Shown: positions 18,063 through 26,744 of the stretch, in pieces
Layout: the number at the start of each line of letters is the position of its first letter
Numbering within the stretch: the stretch's first letter is position 1
Assembly (NCBI RefSeq): GCF_003217775.1
Contig: NZ_QJVJ01000001.1
Coordinates: forward strand, 62,001-126,000
DNA: 64,000 nt
Origin: Paenibacillus flagellatus
GTDB taxonomy: Bacteria; Bacillota; Bacilli; Paenibacillales; NBRC-103111
Direction of reading: 5' to 3'
Made by a program: the position numbers and the translations under genes
Notes under the pieces: generated by a model
The model's input: only the letters and a program-made list of their open reading frames with translations
What the model was told of the DNA's origin: nothing
Databases searched by the model: none

Positions 18063-18917
18063 TTATCGTTTCAAGGCGAGCATCTGGTACACTTCCCGCC
18101 GGTCGCCCGGAAGCGTCGCCTCGCGGCTGCGCAGCTGGGACGAGCCGTCCCCGTCCAAATAGACGCCGTCGACGAGCCGGTCTCCCTGACCGTACAGGTC
18201 CATGATCGCCGAGCGAAACTGCTCGGCGGTACAGCGCGTCGGCGTTACGATCATGTAGACGTTTTGCGCCCGATCGTAGACGAGTCCCGTCCTCATGCGC
18301 GGCTCGTCGTAGGCGGGCATCTCTTCCTCGATCATCGCCCGCTCCCAGCCGGACGCCTCTCCCAGCTTCATGCTGACGCCGCCTTGCGCCCAGTAATGCG
18401 CTTTGTCCGAAACGGCGAGCTCTCCCGCATGGGTGACGGCTTGGACCGAGAACCGGCGCGAGGCTTCGTCCCAGACGAGCGTTCCGCGAGCGAGATGGCC
18501 GTTCACGCCCGTATTGTACCAGCCGGAGCCGTAGTCTCCGGGTTCGCCCTTGAGCGGCTTGCCGTCCATGACGGCGACGGACAGCAAGGAGCCCTCCCAA
18601 AAGAAGCCCCCGTTCACGCCCATAAACGGCGTATGCGTCACATTGGAATCGATCGCTTGCAGGCTGACGTTGTCCGGCGTCGTCCGAATCGTGTGCAGCA
18701 CCACCCCGTTCGGGGCGACCCGTTTCTCGTACCGGTATTGACGAGGTCCGCCGGCGTCGTTCCGTGCACCGCTGCGCGAATAATGCATATACGCCGACAA
18801 GAGCGTGACGATCGCCATGAAGGCGACGGCGACGCGAAGCGCGATCAATCGTTTTCGTTCGGAAGGGGAAGGCGGGAGAGGACCGAGGTCCGGTACGAAG
18901 GCTTGTCCGTCGCTCAT
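18063..18917 (-). CDS. Membrane-anchored phosphodiester glycosidase family protein (NAGPA-like)
   Basis: 284 residues. One N-terminal membrane helix (LIALRVAVAFMAIVTLLSAYM, about residues 24-45) is followed by an extracellular domain with the family's NGGFFWEGSLLSVAVMDGKP and DGVYLDGDGSSQL motifs. Related proteins include the uncovering enzyme that removes GlcNAc from GlcNAc-1-phosphodiesters; bacterial members are thought to act on wall or exopolysaccharide phosphodiesters. ATG with AAAGGAG 11 nt upstream. It is 26 bp downstream of the NUDIX gene, so they form an operon. The 190 bp after it hold a simple (GTGCGG)n stretch near 18000 and no gene. Confidence 0.85.
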   Translation of the reverse strand: MSDGQAFVPDLGPLPPSPSERKRLIALRVAVAFMAIVTLLSAYMHYSRSGARNDAGGPRQYRYEKRVAPNGVVLHTIRTTPDNVSLQAIDSNVTHTPFMGVNGGFFWEGSLLSVAVMDGKPLKGEPGDYGSGWYNTGVNGHLARGTLVWDEASRRFSVQAVTHAGELAVSDKAHYWAQGGVSMKLGEASGWERAMIEEEMPAYDEPRMRTGLVYDRAQNVYMIVTPTRCTAEQFRSAIMDLYGQGDRLVDGVYLDGDGSSQLRSREATLPGDRREVYQMLALKR

Positions 18918-18943
18918 CGGGGTACGGCTCCTTTTTCATAGAT

Positions 18944-19468
18944 TCATAGATTTTGCAGCAGCAGCAAGTCCCGCTCGCGGATAAACTTGCCCGTATAGCT
19001 GGCGGGCCGGTCGTTGCCGAGCAAGCGGATCGCTTCCGCCGCGTCCGTCCAAAGCAGCGCCATGCCGTCGTTTCGCTCTTCGTCGGTCCAAGTCGGAAGC
19101 ACGTGCCCGCCGACGGCTTGGACGACGTATCCGTACGACAGCTGCAGCAATTGCTGCTTGTCTCTATATTCTATGACGGCTCCTATTTCTCGTAGAACCT
19201 CGATTTGCGAGCCGGTCTCCTCCAGCAGCTCCCGCCTGAGCGCCTCCACGACCGTTTCGCCCGGCTCGATGCCGCCTCCCGGCAATTTATGATAACGGTC
19301 CTTCTCCGCATACAAGAGCGCGATACGACCGGAGAGGTCGAACACGACCGCTCTAGCCGCTTTCCGCACCCGGTAGCGCATATCGGAGACGATCGCCTCG
19401 CCCGCTTCTCGCCCCCGATCCGCATGAATCCCGATTGCATCCTCGGTCAATTCGCCTAGCAAAATCAT
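18944..19468 (-). CDS. NUDIX hydrolase
   Basis: 174 residues. A complete Nudix box GGGIEPGETVVEALRRELLE continues as ETGSQI near residues 74-99 (G-x5-E-x7-REUxEExGU), with the metal-binding glutamates in place. The family hydrolyses nucleoside diphosphates linked to another moiety. The specificity is unknown. The start at 19468 is preferred over 19489 because AAGGGGG lies 7 nt upstream. It leads a two-gene unit with the phosphodiester glycosidase. Confidence 0.88.
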   Translation of the reverse strand: MILLGELTEDAIGIHADRGREAGEAIVSDMRYRVRKAARAVVFDLSGRIALLYAEKDRYHKLPGGGIEPGETVVEALRRELLEETGSQIEVLREIGAVIEYRDKQQLLQLSYGYVVQAVGGHVLPTWTDEERNDGMALLWTDAAEAIRLLGNDRPASYTGKFIRERDLLLLQNL

Positions 19469-19567
19469 CGGTAGTCCCCCTTCCTCCATTTCCCAAATGT
19501 ACGCGATACGGGATCGAATTTCAATCGGGGATGCGAAAAAATGCGGCTGCGCACGGCTGCTCCCCGC

Positions 19568-19680
19568 CGGCCGGCCCGCATGCGGCGAAATAACGTACGT
19601 TTGTACACTATTCCCCCCTCGTCAGGCGAGGATATGCGGAATAGTGTACGTTCGTACCTTATTTCGGCCAACTTTTCGCC
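19568..19680. repeat. 113-bp hairpin repeat, unit 1
   Basis: The unit contains 29-bp inverted arms at 19586-19614 and 19638-19666 (three to four mismatches, 23-nt loop) with the core TACGTTTGTACACTAT and its inverse. It is repeated directly after at +113 bp. The 19469-19829 gap between the NUDIX gene and the c-di-GMP gene holds these units and no gene. Confidence 0.9.
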
Positions 19681-19793
19681 CGGCCGGCCCGCATGCGGCG
19701 AAATAACGTACGTTTGTACACTATCCCCCCTCGCCCTGGCAAGGATTCGCGGAAAAGCGTACGTTCGTACCTTATTTCGGCCGGTTCCCGCCC
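19681..19793. repeat. 113-bp hairpin repeat, unit 2
   Basis: Second tandem copy. Arms lie at 19699-19726 and 19751-19779. The 5' half is almost identical to unit 1 and the loop has diverged. It lies just downstream of the c-di-GMP gene stop and may end that transcript. Confidence 0.9.
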
Positions 19794-19829
19794 GGCGGGT
19801 GCACAGACGCCCGCAAAACGCGAAAAAGC

Positions 19830-22076
19830 TTACGGCTGCCCGCAAGCTTGTCCTTCCCCATTCGCGACCGGCTGACCGATTCGCTCATAGTAGTATACGC
19901 TGCCCGTATGGGCTTTCGCCCGCTTCTTCAGCTTCGCCGCCGCAGTCGATATATACTCCGCGGTAAGGGTCGAGCTGCACTCGCAAATAATGAGCGACAG
20001 CGAGATGTTGACCCGGTCCGCCTCGACCGGCCGCCCCTCCCGGTCGACCACCTGCCCCGGCTCGGCCGGGTCGAGAAACGCAACGATGCCGGCGTCGAAG
20101 CGGCGTATGATCTCCTCGCAGAGCCGGTGCGGCGTCCCGCTTTTCGTCATGACGATGAAGTCGTCGCCGCCGATATGCCCGACGAAGTCGTCCGGCATTC
20201 CGCATACGCTCGACGCCTCCTGCAGAACGTCGGCCGTAAACTGGATCAACTCGTCGCCCTTGCGAAAGCCGTACCGGTCGTTGAACCATTTGAAAAAGTC
20301 GAGGTCGGCATAAATGACCGAAAAGCTGCCGTTGTCCGCGATGCGACGGCCGAGCTCCATCTGGATATGCTGATTGCCGGGCAAGCCCGTCAGCGGATTG
20401 GCGATGCGCGCCACCTCGATACGCACCTGCGTAATCGATTCGAGGATGGCGCGAATCGAAGCGACCCCGGCGAACCGGTCCGCGCTCGTAATGATGACGA
20501 AGTCGTACAAGTTGCTCGTCTCCCGCGCGGTCGCCATCTGCGACACCTGATCGATCGGCACATGCTCGTCCACGATAAGCGGGCTGCGGTCCATCAGCTT
20601 GCCGATCGGCCGGTTCCAGTAGAGCGGGATGCCGTATTGCCCGGCCAGCTGCTGGAACAGCCGCTCGCGCATGACGAGCCCGACCGGGGCGCCGTCCGAG
20701 ACGATAACCGCTCCCGCTTCGCTCTCGTTATCCTTGAAAAACCGCGCCACCTCGGAAATGTGCGTCTCCGGGCCGAACGTTCGGATCGGCGACACGATCG
20801 AGCCGACGGTCATAAACCCGTTCGCGCCGCGAAGCTGGCGGCGTCGCCGGATCTGCTCCGCGATCCCCTCGTCCACGGGCCCGATACCCGCGGCCGGCTT
20901 GGCGAGCAAATAGCCTTGCCCGAAATGGACGCCCATCTGCATCAGCTTGTGCAGGTCGTCGGCCTGCTCGATCCCTTCGGCGATGAGGCGGATGTTCATT
21001 TTGTCGGCAAAGGCGACGAACGTTTCGAGAATATGCTCCTTGATCTTATCCTTGTGAATGTTGTGGATGAGCGACCGGTCCACCTTGATGAAATCCGGCT
21101 GAAGCTCGGCGATCGCCTGCAGCGACGAATACCCGGCCCCGGCGTCGTCGATGGCGATCTGGTAGCCTTGATTGCGGTAATGCTGCAATATTTTTTTGGC
21201 GGTCGTAAAATCTTCGATCGAGCACCGTTCCGTAATTTCGAACACGACGTTATGGGGCGAAAGCCCCCGCTCTTCAAGCAGCTTCATCGTTCGGCCCGGC
21301 GTAAACTCCGGATCGTGAATCACTTGGGCGGGAATGTTGATGAACACGCGCTGCTCGCGAGCGAGCCCTGCGCATCCGGCGATCGCCTTCTCCCGGGCGA
21401 GCCGGTCGAGCGAATATAGAAACCCCTCCCGCTCCGCGAACTTGAACAGCTCGAGCGGCGATTGAAAGTCGGTGCCCCGAGGTCCGCGCGTCAGCGCCTC
21501 GTAGCCGAAGGCGCGTCCGTCGACGAACGACACGATCGGCTGGTACACCGATTCGATCGTCTGCCGTTCGAGAATGGACAGGAAGCGGGCCGCCCGCGCC
21601 TCCTGCTCGCCGCCGTCCGTCCCGTCCGTTCGCCTCGCATCGCGTATCGCCCGCTTCACGGCGTCGTACACGGCTTTGCCGGCGTCCTTGTCGTCCGCCG
21701 GACCGAGCAGCGCTCCGCCGAGATGAAGATCCGGCGCATCGGGGCCGTACAGGCCGGCCAAATGCCTCTCCAGCTTCCGCTTGATCTGCAAGCCGATCTC
21801 GAGCGCGTACCGGCCGGCGTCGGCCAAGCCCCGCTCCATGCCGACATACAGGAAAAAATCGTCCCCCGCCGTCCGCTGCAGGAAAATCGACGGCCATTCC
21901 GGCAGCAGCTCGGAGAGCGCCTGCTTCATCGAACCGATGACCCGGTCGCAGAACAGGCGGCCCCGCAGCTCCTCCAGCTCTTGAAACCGGGCGATATCCA
22001 AGTAAATCAGCCCTACGGCCCCTTGCTTCATCCGGAACGCGATCAGCTCGAGATCCCGGTCGCTCCACGTGAGCAT
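19830..22076 (-). CDS. Cyclic di-GMP turnover protein: degenerate GGDEF - EAL - CBS pair - GGDEF
   Basis: 748 residues. The N-terminal region (1-150) is GGDEF-like with the signature reduced to AGDDF. An EAL phosphodiesterase domain (about 175-415) follows with YEALTRG, the metal-binding IDDAGAGYSSL and EGIE intact. Two CBS-like segments (about 440-560) precede a C-terminal GGDEF domain (about 570-735) with IGGDDF and the DLDFFKWFND metal site. An active EAL and a possibly active or GTP-sensing GGDEF are expected. The start at 22076 has GTGAGGG 6 nt upstream. It lies 35 bp after phoU with no hairpin between, so it is probably the last gene of the pst operon. Confidence 0.9.
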   Translation of the reverse strand: MLTWSDRDLELIAFRMKQGAVGLIYLDIARFQELEELRGRLFCDRVIGSMKQALSELLPEWPSIFLQRTAGDDFFLYVGMERGLADAGRYALEIGLQIKRKLERHLAGLYGPDAPDLHLGGALLGPADDKDAGKAVYDAVKRAIRDARRTDGTDGGEQEARAARFLSILERQTIESVYQPIVSFVDGRAFGYEALTRGPRGTDFQSPLELFKFAEREGFLYSLDRLAREKAIAGCAGLAREQRVFINIPAQVIHDPEFTPGRTMKLLEERGLSPHNVVFEITERCSIEDFTTAKKILQHYRNQGYQIAIDDAGAGYSSLQAIAELQPDFIKVDRSLIHNIHKDKIKEHILETFVAFADKMNIRLIAEGIEQADDLHKLMQMGVHFGQGYLLAKPAAGIGPVDEGIAEQIRRRRQLRGANGFMTVGSIVSPIRTFGPETHISEVARFFKDNESEAGAVIVSDGAPVGLVMRERLFQQLAGQYGIPLYWNRPIGKLMDRSPLIVDEHVPIDQVSQMATARETSNLYDFVIITSADRFAGVASIRAILESITQVRIEVARIANPLTGLPGNQHIQMELGRRIADNGSFSVIYADLDFFKWFNDRYGFRKGDELIQFTADVLQEASSVCGMPDDFVGHIGGDDFIVMTKSGTPHRLCEEIIRRFDAGIVAFLDPAEPGQVVDREGRPVEADRVNISLSLIICECSSTLTAEYISTAAAKLKKRAKAHTGSVYYYERIGQPVANGEGQACGQP

Positions 22077-22111
22077 CTGCATCCCTCACCCGCACAAGAA
22101 AGTAGCCGTTC

Positions 22112-22774
22112 TCAAGCGTTCAGGTCGGGACGCTGGCCTCGCACCAAATAAACGACGCTTTCGCCGATGTTCGTCGCATGGTCGGCCATCCGTTCCAAGT
22201 AGCGGCTGACGAAGCAAAGAAGCAGCGACTGGTTGACCGTCTTCGGATTATCCACCATGAAGACGAACAGCTCGCGCAAAATTTGGCTGTGCAGATGATC
22301 GACGTCGTCGTCCATTTTGGCCATCCGGTACGCCAAATCGACGTTTTCGTCGACATACGCCTCGATGCTTTCGCGCGTCATTTGCTGCACGATCTCGGCC
22401 ATTCGCGGGATGTCTACAAGCGGCTTGATCAGCGGCTCCTCGCCGATGCGCAGCGTCACCTTGGCGATATCGACCGCAAGGTCGGCCATCCGCTCGAGGT
22501 CGCTCGCCATCTTGAACGCGATCAAAATCCGGCGCAAATCTTTCGCGACCGGCTGCTGCGTCGCGATGAGCCGCGTGCCGATCTCGTCGATATGCTCCTC
22601 CATCGCGTTGACCGCGGGGTCGTCCGCAATGACGGTCCGGGCCAGCTCCTGATTGCCGTCCTTCAGCGATTGGACCGATTTCAAAATCGCCTGCTCCACC
22701 TTGCCGCCCATCTCGATCAGCTGCTTGCGCAATTCGTTCAACGATGCGTCAAAATTGTGCCGTTTCGTCACCAT
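22112..22774 (-). CDS. phoU: Phosphate signalling protein PhoU
   Basis: 220 residues in two repeats of a three-helix bundle, with the PhoU metal-site motifs DEIGTRLIATQQPVAKDLR (E and D rich) and YLERMADHATNIGESVVY. PhoU couples the Pst transporter to the PhoR sensor and restrains phosphate uptake. ATG with a GGGGGGAG site. It is 18 bp after pstB in the pst operon. Confidence 0.95.
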   Translation of the reverse strand: MVTKRHNFDASLNELRKQLIEMGGKVEQAILKSVQSLKDGNQELARTVIADDPAVNAMEEHIDEIGTRLIATQQPVAKDLRRILIAFKMASDLERMADLAVDIAKVTLRIGEEPLIKPLVDIPRMAEIVQQMTRESIEAYVDENVDLAYRMAKMDDDVDHLHSQILRELFVFMVDNPKTVNQSLLLCFVSRYLERMADHATNIGESVVYLVRGQRPDLNA

Positions 22775-22792
22775 CGTCCCGTCTCCCCCCGA

Positions 22793-23545
22793 TTAGCCGA
22801 ATCTTCCGGTAATGTAGTCTTCCGTGCGCTGATCCTCCGGATTGGAGAACAGCTTCACCGTTTCCGCGAATTCGATCACTTCGCCGTTCAAGAAAAACGC
22901 GGTTTGGTTCGACACCCGCGCCGCCTGCTGCATGTTGTGTGTCACGATCACGATCGTATACTTGTCCTTCAGCTCTTGGATAAGCTCCTCGATTTTCAGC
23001 GTGGAGATCGGGTCGAGCGCGGACGTCGGTTCGTCCATGAGCAGGATGTGCGGGTTGACGGCGAGCGCGCGAGCGATGCACAACCGCTGCTGCTGGCCGC
23101 CGGACAAGCCGTAGGCCGATTTTTTCAAATAATCTTTCACTTCGTCCCACAACGCCGCCGAGCGCAAGCTTTTCTCCACGATGTCGTCGAGCTCCGATTT
23201 CTTCGTCGTGCCGTGGATGCGCGGGCCGTAGGCGATGTTGTCGTAAATCGATTTCGGAAACGGATTCGGCTGCTGGAACACCATGCCGACGTTTTTGCGC
23301 AGCATCTCGACGTTGACGTCGGCTTCGTAAATCGACGTGCCGCCGATCGTAATTTTGCCGTCGATGCGCACGCCCTTGATCGTGTCGTTCATCCGGTTCA
23401 GCGTGCGGAGCAGCGTCGATTTGCCGCAGCCCGAAGGCCCGATGAAGGCGGTAATCGATTTTTCCTCGATCGCCATATTAACGTTTTTCAAAGCGTGGAA
23501 TTCGCCGTAGTGCAAGTTCAGACGCTCGATGTCGACGATTGGCAT
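22793..23545 (-). CDS. pstB: Phosphate ABC transporter ATP-binding protein
   Basis: 250 residues. Walker [10 protein letters not shown] (near 36-44), Q-loop [20 protein letters not shown] (the Pst-specific form), signature LSGGQQQR, Walker [13 protein letters not shown] and the switch His in VTHNM are all present. It powers phosphate import with PstA and PstC. ATG with AGGGGGA upstream; 11 bp from pstA. Confidence 0.97.
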   Translation of the reverse strand: MPIVDIERLNLHYGEFHALKNVNMAIEEKSITAFIGPSGCGKSTLLRTLNRMNDTIKGVRIDGKITIGGTSIYEADVNVEMLRKNVGMVFQQPNPFPKSIYDNIAYGPRIHGTTKKSELDDIVEKSLRSAALWDEVKDYLKKSAYGLSGGQQQRLCIARALAVNPHILLMDEPTSALDPISTLKIEELIQELKDKYTIVIVTHNMQQAARVSNQTAFFLNGEVIEFAETVKLFSNPEDQRTEDYITGRFG

Positions 23546-23556
23546 ATCGGTTCCCC

Positions 23557-24423
23557 CTATTGTTTCTTCTGATATTTATTGCGCAAGTAGATGGCGAACG
23601 CGTTCATGCTGAGCAGCAGGATGAGCAGCACGATAATGCCCGCCGCCGCGACGTTCTGGAATTCCGCTTGCGGCAAGCTCGACCAGTTGAAAATTTGGAT
23701 CGGCATGACCGTAAACGTATCGAACCACGTCTCCGGCAAATGCGCGATAAACGACACGGCGCCGATGACGATCAAGGGGGCGGTCTCGCCGATCGCCCGG
23801 GACAGCGACAAAATCGCCCCCGTCAAAATGCCGGGTATGGCCGAAGGCAGCACGACGCGGACGATCGTCTGCCACCGGTTCGCGCCGAGCGCGTACGAAG
23901 CGTGCCGCTGGCTCGTCGGAATGGCCCGGATCGCTTCCTGGGAGGAGACGATGATGATCGGCAGGACGAGCAGCGTCATCGTAAGCGCGCCGGACAGGAT
24001 GCTCCGTTCGAGATGAAGCAGCCGGACGAACACCGTCAGCCCGAGCAGGCCGTAGACGATCGACGGAACGCCGGCCAAGTTCGCGATATTCGTCTGGATG
24101 AGACGGCTGTACCACGTGTCCTTCGCGTATTCCTCCAAATAAATGGCGGTCGAAACGCCAATAATAAACGTCAGCGGCGCCGTAATCGCCATCAGCCAGA
24201 TCGTGCCGACGAGGGCGGCTTTGATGCCGGCGTTTTCGGGCTTGCGGGACGAGAAGCTCGTCAAGAAATCCCAGTCGAGCCATCCGATCCCCTTGCTTAA
24301 CACCTGAATCAGCAGCAGGACGAGCGCCACGACGCCGATGCAGGTGGAGACGAAGAAGAGCGAATGGAAAAACGAGTTCGTCCGTTTGCGCCTCATGATC
24401 CGTTGCGTTTCCGATTGCGACAT
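23557..24423 (-). CDS. pstA: Phosphate ABC transporter permease PstA
   Basis: 288 residues from the ATG at 24423, which overlaps the pstC stop by one base (TGATG). The ribosome site GGGAGGA lies inside the end of pstC, indicating translational coupling. Six membrane helices are present, and the EAA-type loop reads [22 protein letters not shown]. The reading frame stays open about 480 bases further upstream inside pstC, but that part has no membrane pattern and is not the gene. Confidence 0.95.
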   Translation of the reverse strand: MSQSETQRIMRRKRTNSFFHSLFFVSTCIGVVALVLLLIQVLSKGIGWLDWDFLTSFSSRKPENAGIKAALVGTIWLMAITAPLTFIIGVSTAIYLEEYAKDTWYSRLIQTNIANLAGVPSIVYGLLGLTVFVRLLHLERSILSGALTMTLLVLPIIIVSSQEAIRAIPTSQRHASYALGANRWQTIVRVVLPSAIPGILTGAILSLSRAIGETAPLIVIGAVSFIAHLPETWFDTFTVMPIQIFNWSSLPQAEFQNVAAAGIIVLLILLLSMNAFAIYLRNKYQKKQ

Positions 24424-25352
24424 CAATATTCCTCCCTGAACTTCCTGGAGATGTAGCCCGCGAGAATGTTCATGACGAGCGTAATGACGAACAGCGTAAT
24501 GCCGACGGCGTAAATGGTCAAATATTCGACCGTGCCGTGCTGCGTGTCGCCGGAGCTCACCGATACGATATAAGCGGTCAACGTCTGGATGCTCTCCAGA
24601 GGATTGTAGGACATATGGGCCAAGTTGCCCGCGGCCAGCGTCACGATCATCGTCTCGCCGACGGCCCGCGACAGGCCGAGGACGAACGAGGAGACGATGC
24701 CGGAAAAGGCGGCCGGGACGACGATTTTCACGGCAACCTCCAGCTTGGTGGAGCCGAGCGCGTAGGCGGCCGAGCGCAGCGAGCGGGGGACCGCCATCAT
24801 CGCGTCTTCGCTGAGCGAGGAGATCATCGGGATGATCATGATGCCGACGACGATGCCCGCGCTGAGCGCATTGAACACTTCCGTTTGCGGCAGGAGCCAC
24901 TTCAAGATCGGCGTAACGAACGTCAAGGCGAAAAACCCGTACACGATCGTCGGGATTCCCGCCAATATTTCAAGCACCGGCTTCAGCACCGCGCGTACGC
25001 GGTCCGGCGCGTATTCGCTCAAGTAAATGGCGCTGCCGAGGCCGACGGGCAACGCGACGACGCTTCCGATCAGCGTAATCATCATCGTCCCGACGATCAG
25101 AGGCAGGACGCCGAACTCCGGATCGGCGAACAAGGGCGTCCACTTCGTTCCGGTCAAAAAGTCGGCGATCGGCACTTGACGGAAAAATCCGATCGATTCG
25201 AACACCAAAATCGCCACGATGCCGACCGTTGTCAAGATCGAGATCAAAGCAAAGACGGAAAGAATGCCGGGCATTAACGTATCCGAGGAAAACCAAGATT
25301 TTTTGCGCTTCAATTGTCTGTTTATTGCGGTAGTCAGCTCCGTGTTCGCCAT
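24423..25352 (-). CDS. pstC: Phosphate ABC transporter permease PstC
   Basis: 309 residues from the ATG at 25352 (AGGGGG 11 nt upstream). The longer frame from 25430 would run into the intergenic hairpin and lacks a site. Helices include TLMPGILSVFALISILTTVGIVAILVF-type segments, and the EAA loop reads YALGSTKLEVAVKIVVPAAFSG. It pairs with PstA to form the phosphate channel. Confidence 0.95.
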   Translation of the reverse strand: MANTELTTAINRQLKRKKSWFSSDTLMPGILSVFALISILTTVGIVAILVFESIGFFRQVPIADFLTGTKWTPLFADPEFGVLPLIVGTMMITLIGSVVALPVGLGSAIYLSEYAPDRVRAVLKPVLEILAGIPTIVYGFFALTFVTPILKWLLPQTEVFNALSAGIVVGIMIIPMISSLSEDAMMAVPRSLRSAAYALGSTKLEVAVKIVVPAAFSGIVSSFVLGLSRAVGETMIVTLAAGNLAHMSYNPLESIQTLTAYIVSVSSGDTQHGTVEYLTIYAVGITLFVITLVMNILAGYISRKFREEY

Positions 25353-25400
25353 ATGGCAAAATGCCCCCTGACAAAATGAAAGTGGATGACGATAAAAGGA

Positions 25401-25425
25401 GTCCCGGCAAGCGAGCTTGCGGGAC
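25401..25425 (-). terminator. Attenuating hairpin between pstS and pstC
   Basis: GTCCCG plus CAAG pairs with CTTG plus CGGGAC around a CGAG loop, with one bulge. On the minus strand it is followed by TCCTTTT. It probably limits read-through or protects the pstS mRNA so that PstS is made in excess. Confidence 0.6.
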
Positions 25426-25453
25426 GCCATGAATCGTCATGCGCTGCAGGCGA

Positions 25454-26467
25454 TTATTTTACGGCTTCGAGGTTTTTCGTATATTTGTCTGCCGGCAGCT
25501 TGATATACTTCGCTTCTTCGACCAGCTTCTGGCCTTCGGCGCTGTTGTAGAACTTGATGAACTCCTTGACGTGCGGCTTTTGCAGCGCGCTCTTCAGCGG
25601 ATAAATGTAAATTTCGCGGGCGAGCGGCTTATACGTGAGCTTCTCGATCGTCTCGTGGCTCGGCAGGACGGCCGGGGAAGCGTCGTCGACCTTGATGCCG
25701 ACCGCGTTCAGCTTCTCCTTGTTCTCGAAGTAGTACGAGTAGCCGAAGTAGCCGAGGGCGTTTTTGTCGCCCGCTACGCCTTTGACGAGTACGTTGTCGT
25801 CTTCCGATGCGGTGTAGTCCGTGCGCGATACTTTAGCCGTTCCGTTGATCGCTTCCGTGAAATATTCGAACGTTCCCGAAGCGGTGCCCGGACCGAACAG
25901 CTTGATGTCTTCCGCCGGCCATCCCGCGCGGACGTCGCTCCACTTCTTCACCTTGCTGTCTTTCTCCCATATTTTCTTCAGCTCGGCGACGGTCATTTCT
26001 TTCGCCCACGTGTTGTCCTTGTTCACGACGACGGTGATCCCGTCCAGCGCGATCGGCATCATGACCGTATCGTCGTTTTTCGCTTTCAGGTCCGCGAGCT
26101 CCTGGTCTTTCATTTTGCGCGAGGAGTTCGCGATGTCGATTTCGAGGCCGATCAGCTTCTTGATGCCGTTGCCGCTGCCGGATTCGCCGACCGATACTTT
26201 AACGTCCTTGTATTTCTTCATGAATTCTTCGGCGACGGCCGAGGAGATCGGGAATACGGTGGAGGAACCGTCGATTTTAATTTCGCCGGACAGCTTTTGC
26301 TCGGCCGGTTTCGGATCTTCTTTTTTCGTTTCGGCCGGGGCCGGGGTATTGGTCGTGCCGCCTGCGCTCGTTTTGCCGTCGTCCTTCTGTCCGCATGCCG
26401 CCAGTGTCAGTGCCAACACCGCGGACGACATGACGATTGTCCCCTTGCGCATTGCTTTGTTCAACAA
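25454..26467 (-). CDS. pstS: Phosphate-binding lipoprotein PstS
   Basis: About 337 residues. Lipoprotein signal with lipobox LAAC (LALTLAACGQKDD), then a Pro/Glu/Lys linker and the PstS fold with IDGSSTVFPISSAVAEEF, GESGSGNGIKKL and the phosphate-binding GPGTASGTFEYF. The first gene of pst, under the Pho box at 26540-26567. The TTG at 26467 lies 8 nt from AAGGAG and is preferred to the GTG at 26476, which abuts it. Confidence 0.95.
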   Translation of the reverse strand: MLNKAMRKGTIVMSSAVLALTLAACGQKDDGKTSAGGTTNTPAPAETKKEDPKPAEQKLSGEIKIDGSSTVFPISSAVAEEFMKKYKDVKVSVGESGSGNGIKKLIGLEIDIANSSRKMKDQELADLKAKNDDTVMMPIALDGITVVVNKDNTWAKEMTVAELKKIWEKDSKVKKWSDVRAGWPAEDIKLFGPGTASGTFEYFTEAINGTAKVSRTDYTASEDDNVLVKGVAGDKNALGYFGYSYYFENKEKLNAVGIKVDDASPAVLPSHETIEKLTYKPLAREIYIYPLKSALQKPHVKEFIKFYNSAEGQKLVEEAKYIKLPADKYTKNLEAVK

Positions 26468-26539
26468 CTTGACCACTCCTTCAACGATTCGGGTTTGTTT
26501 TGGCTACAACCCTATCTTAGGCCCGCTATGTTTTCGCAA

Positions 26540-26567
26540 TTTTAATGTTTTGTAAACGGAGTGTTAA
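26540..26567 (-). promoter_or_regulatory. Pho box of pstS
   Basis: Read on the minus strand, TTAACA (26567-26562), TTTACA (26556-26551) and TTAAAA (26545-26540) recur at exactly 11-bp intervals. This matches the Bacillus PhoP-binding TT(A/C/T)ACA repeat with 5-bp spacers. It lies 73-100 bp upstream of pstS. Confidence 0.85.
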
Positions 26568-26630
26568 ATCTTTCGACTTCTGTTAGAGCCGTTTCGACAC
26601 GTCCCGCGCGTTGTCCGGGGCTTGTCAACA

Positions 26631-26684
26631 TTTACAATCCGTTAACAAAAAGCGGCCGTTCCGTTAACGATCGTTTCCTATAGT
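26631..26684 (+). promoter_or_regulatory. Second Pho box and -10, directed at the chemoreceptor gene
   Basis: On the plus strand TTTACA (26631), TTAACA (26642) and TTAACG (26664) keep an 11-bp phase, with the 26653 position unmatched. A TATAGT -10 candidate follows at 26679-26684, about 60 bp before the chemoreceptor start. Confidence 0.6.
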
Positions 26685-26744
26685 GGAAGAGACAGCGAGA
26701 AATTGGCGAGACGGAGAGATTCATAGGCGAAGGGGAGAAGCCGT

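Noticed and set aside
24424-24900. N-terminal extension of pstA
   Set aside because: The extra codons lie inside pstC in another frame. The ATG at 24423 has a good ribosome site and yields the normal PstA length.
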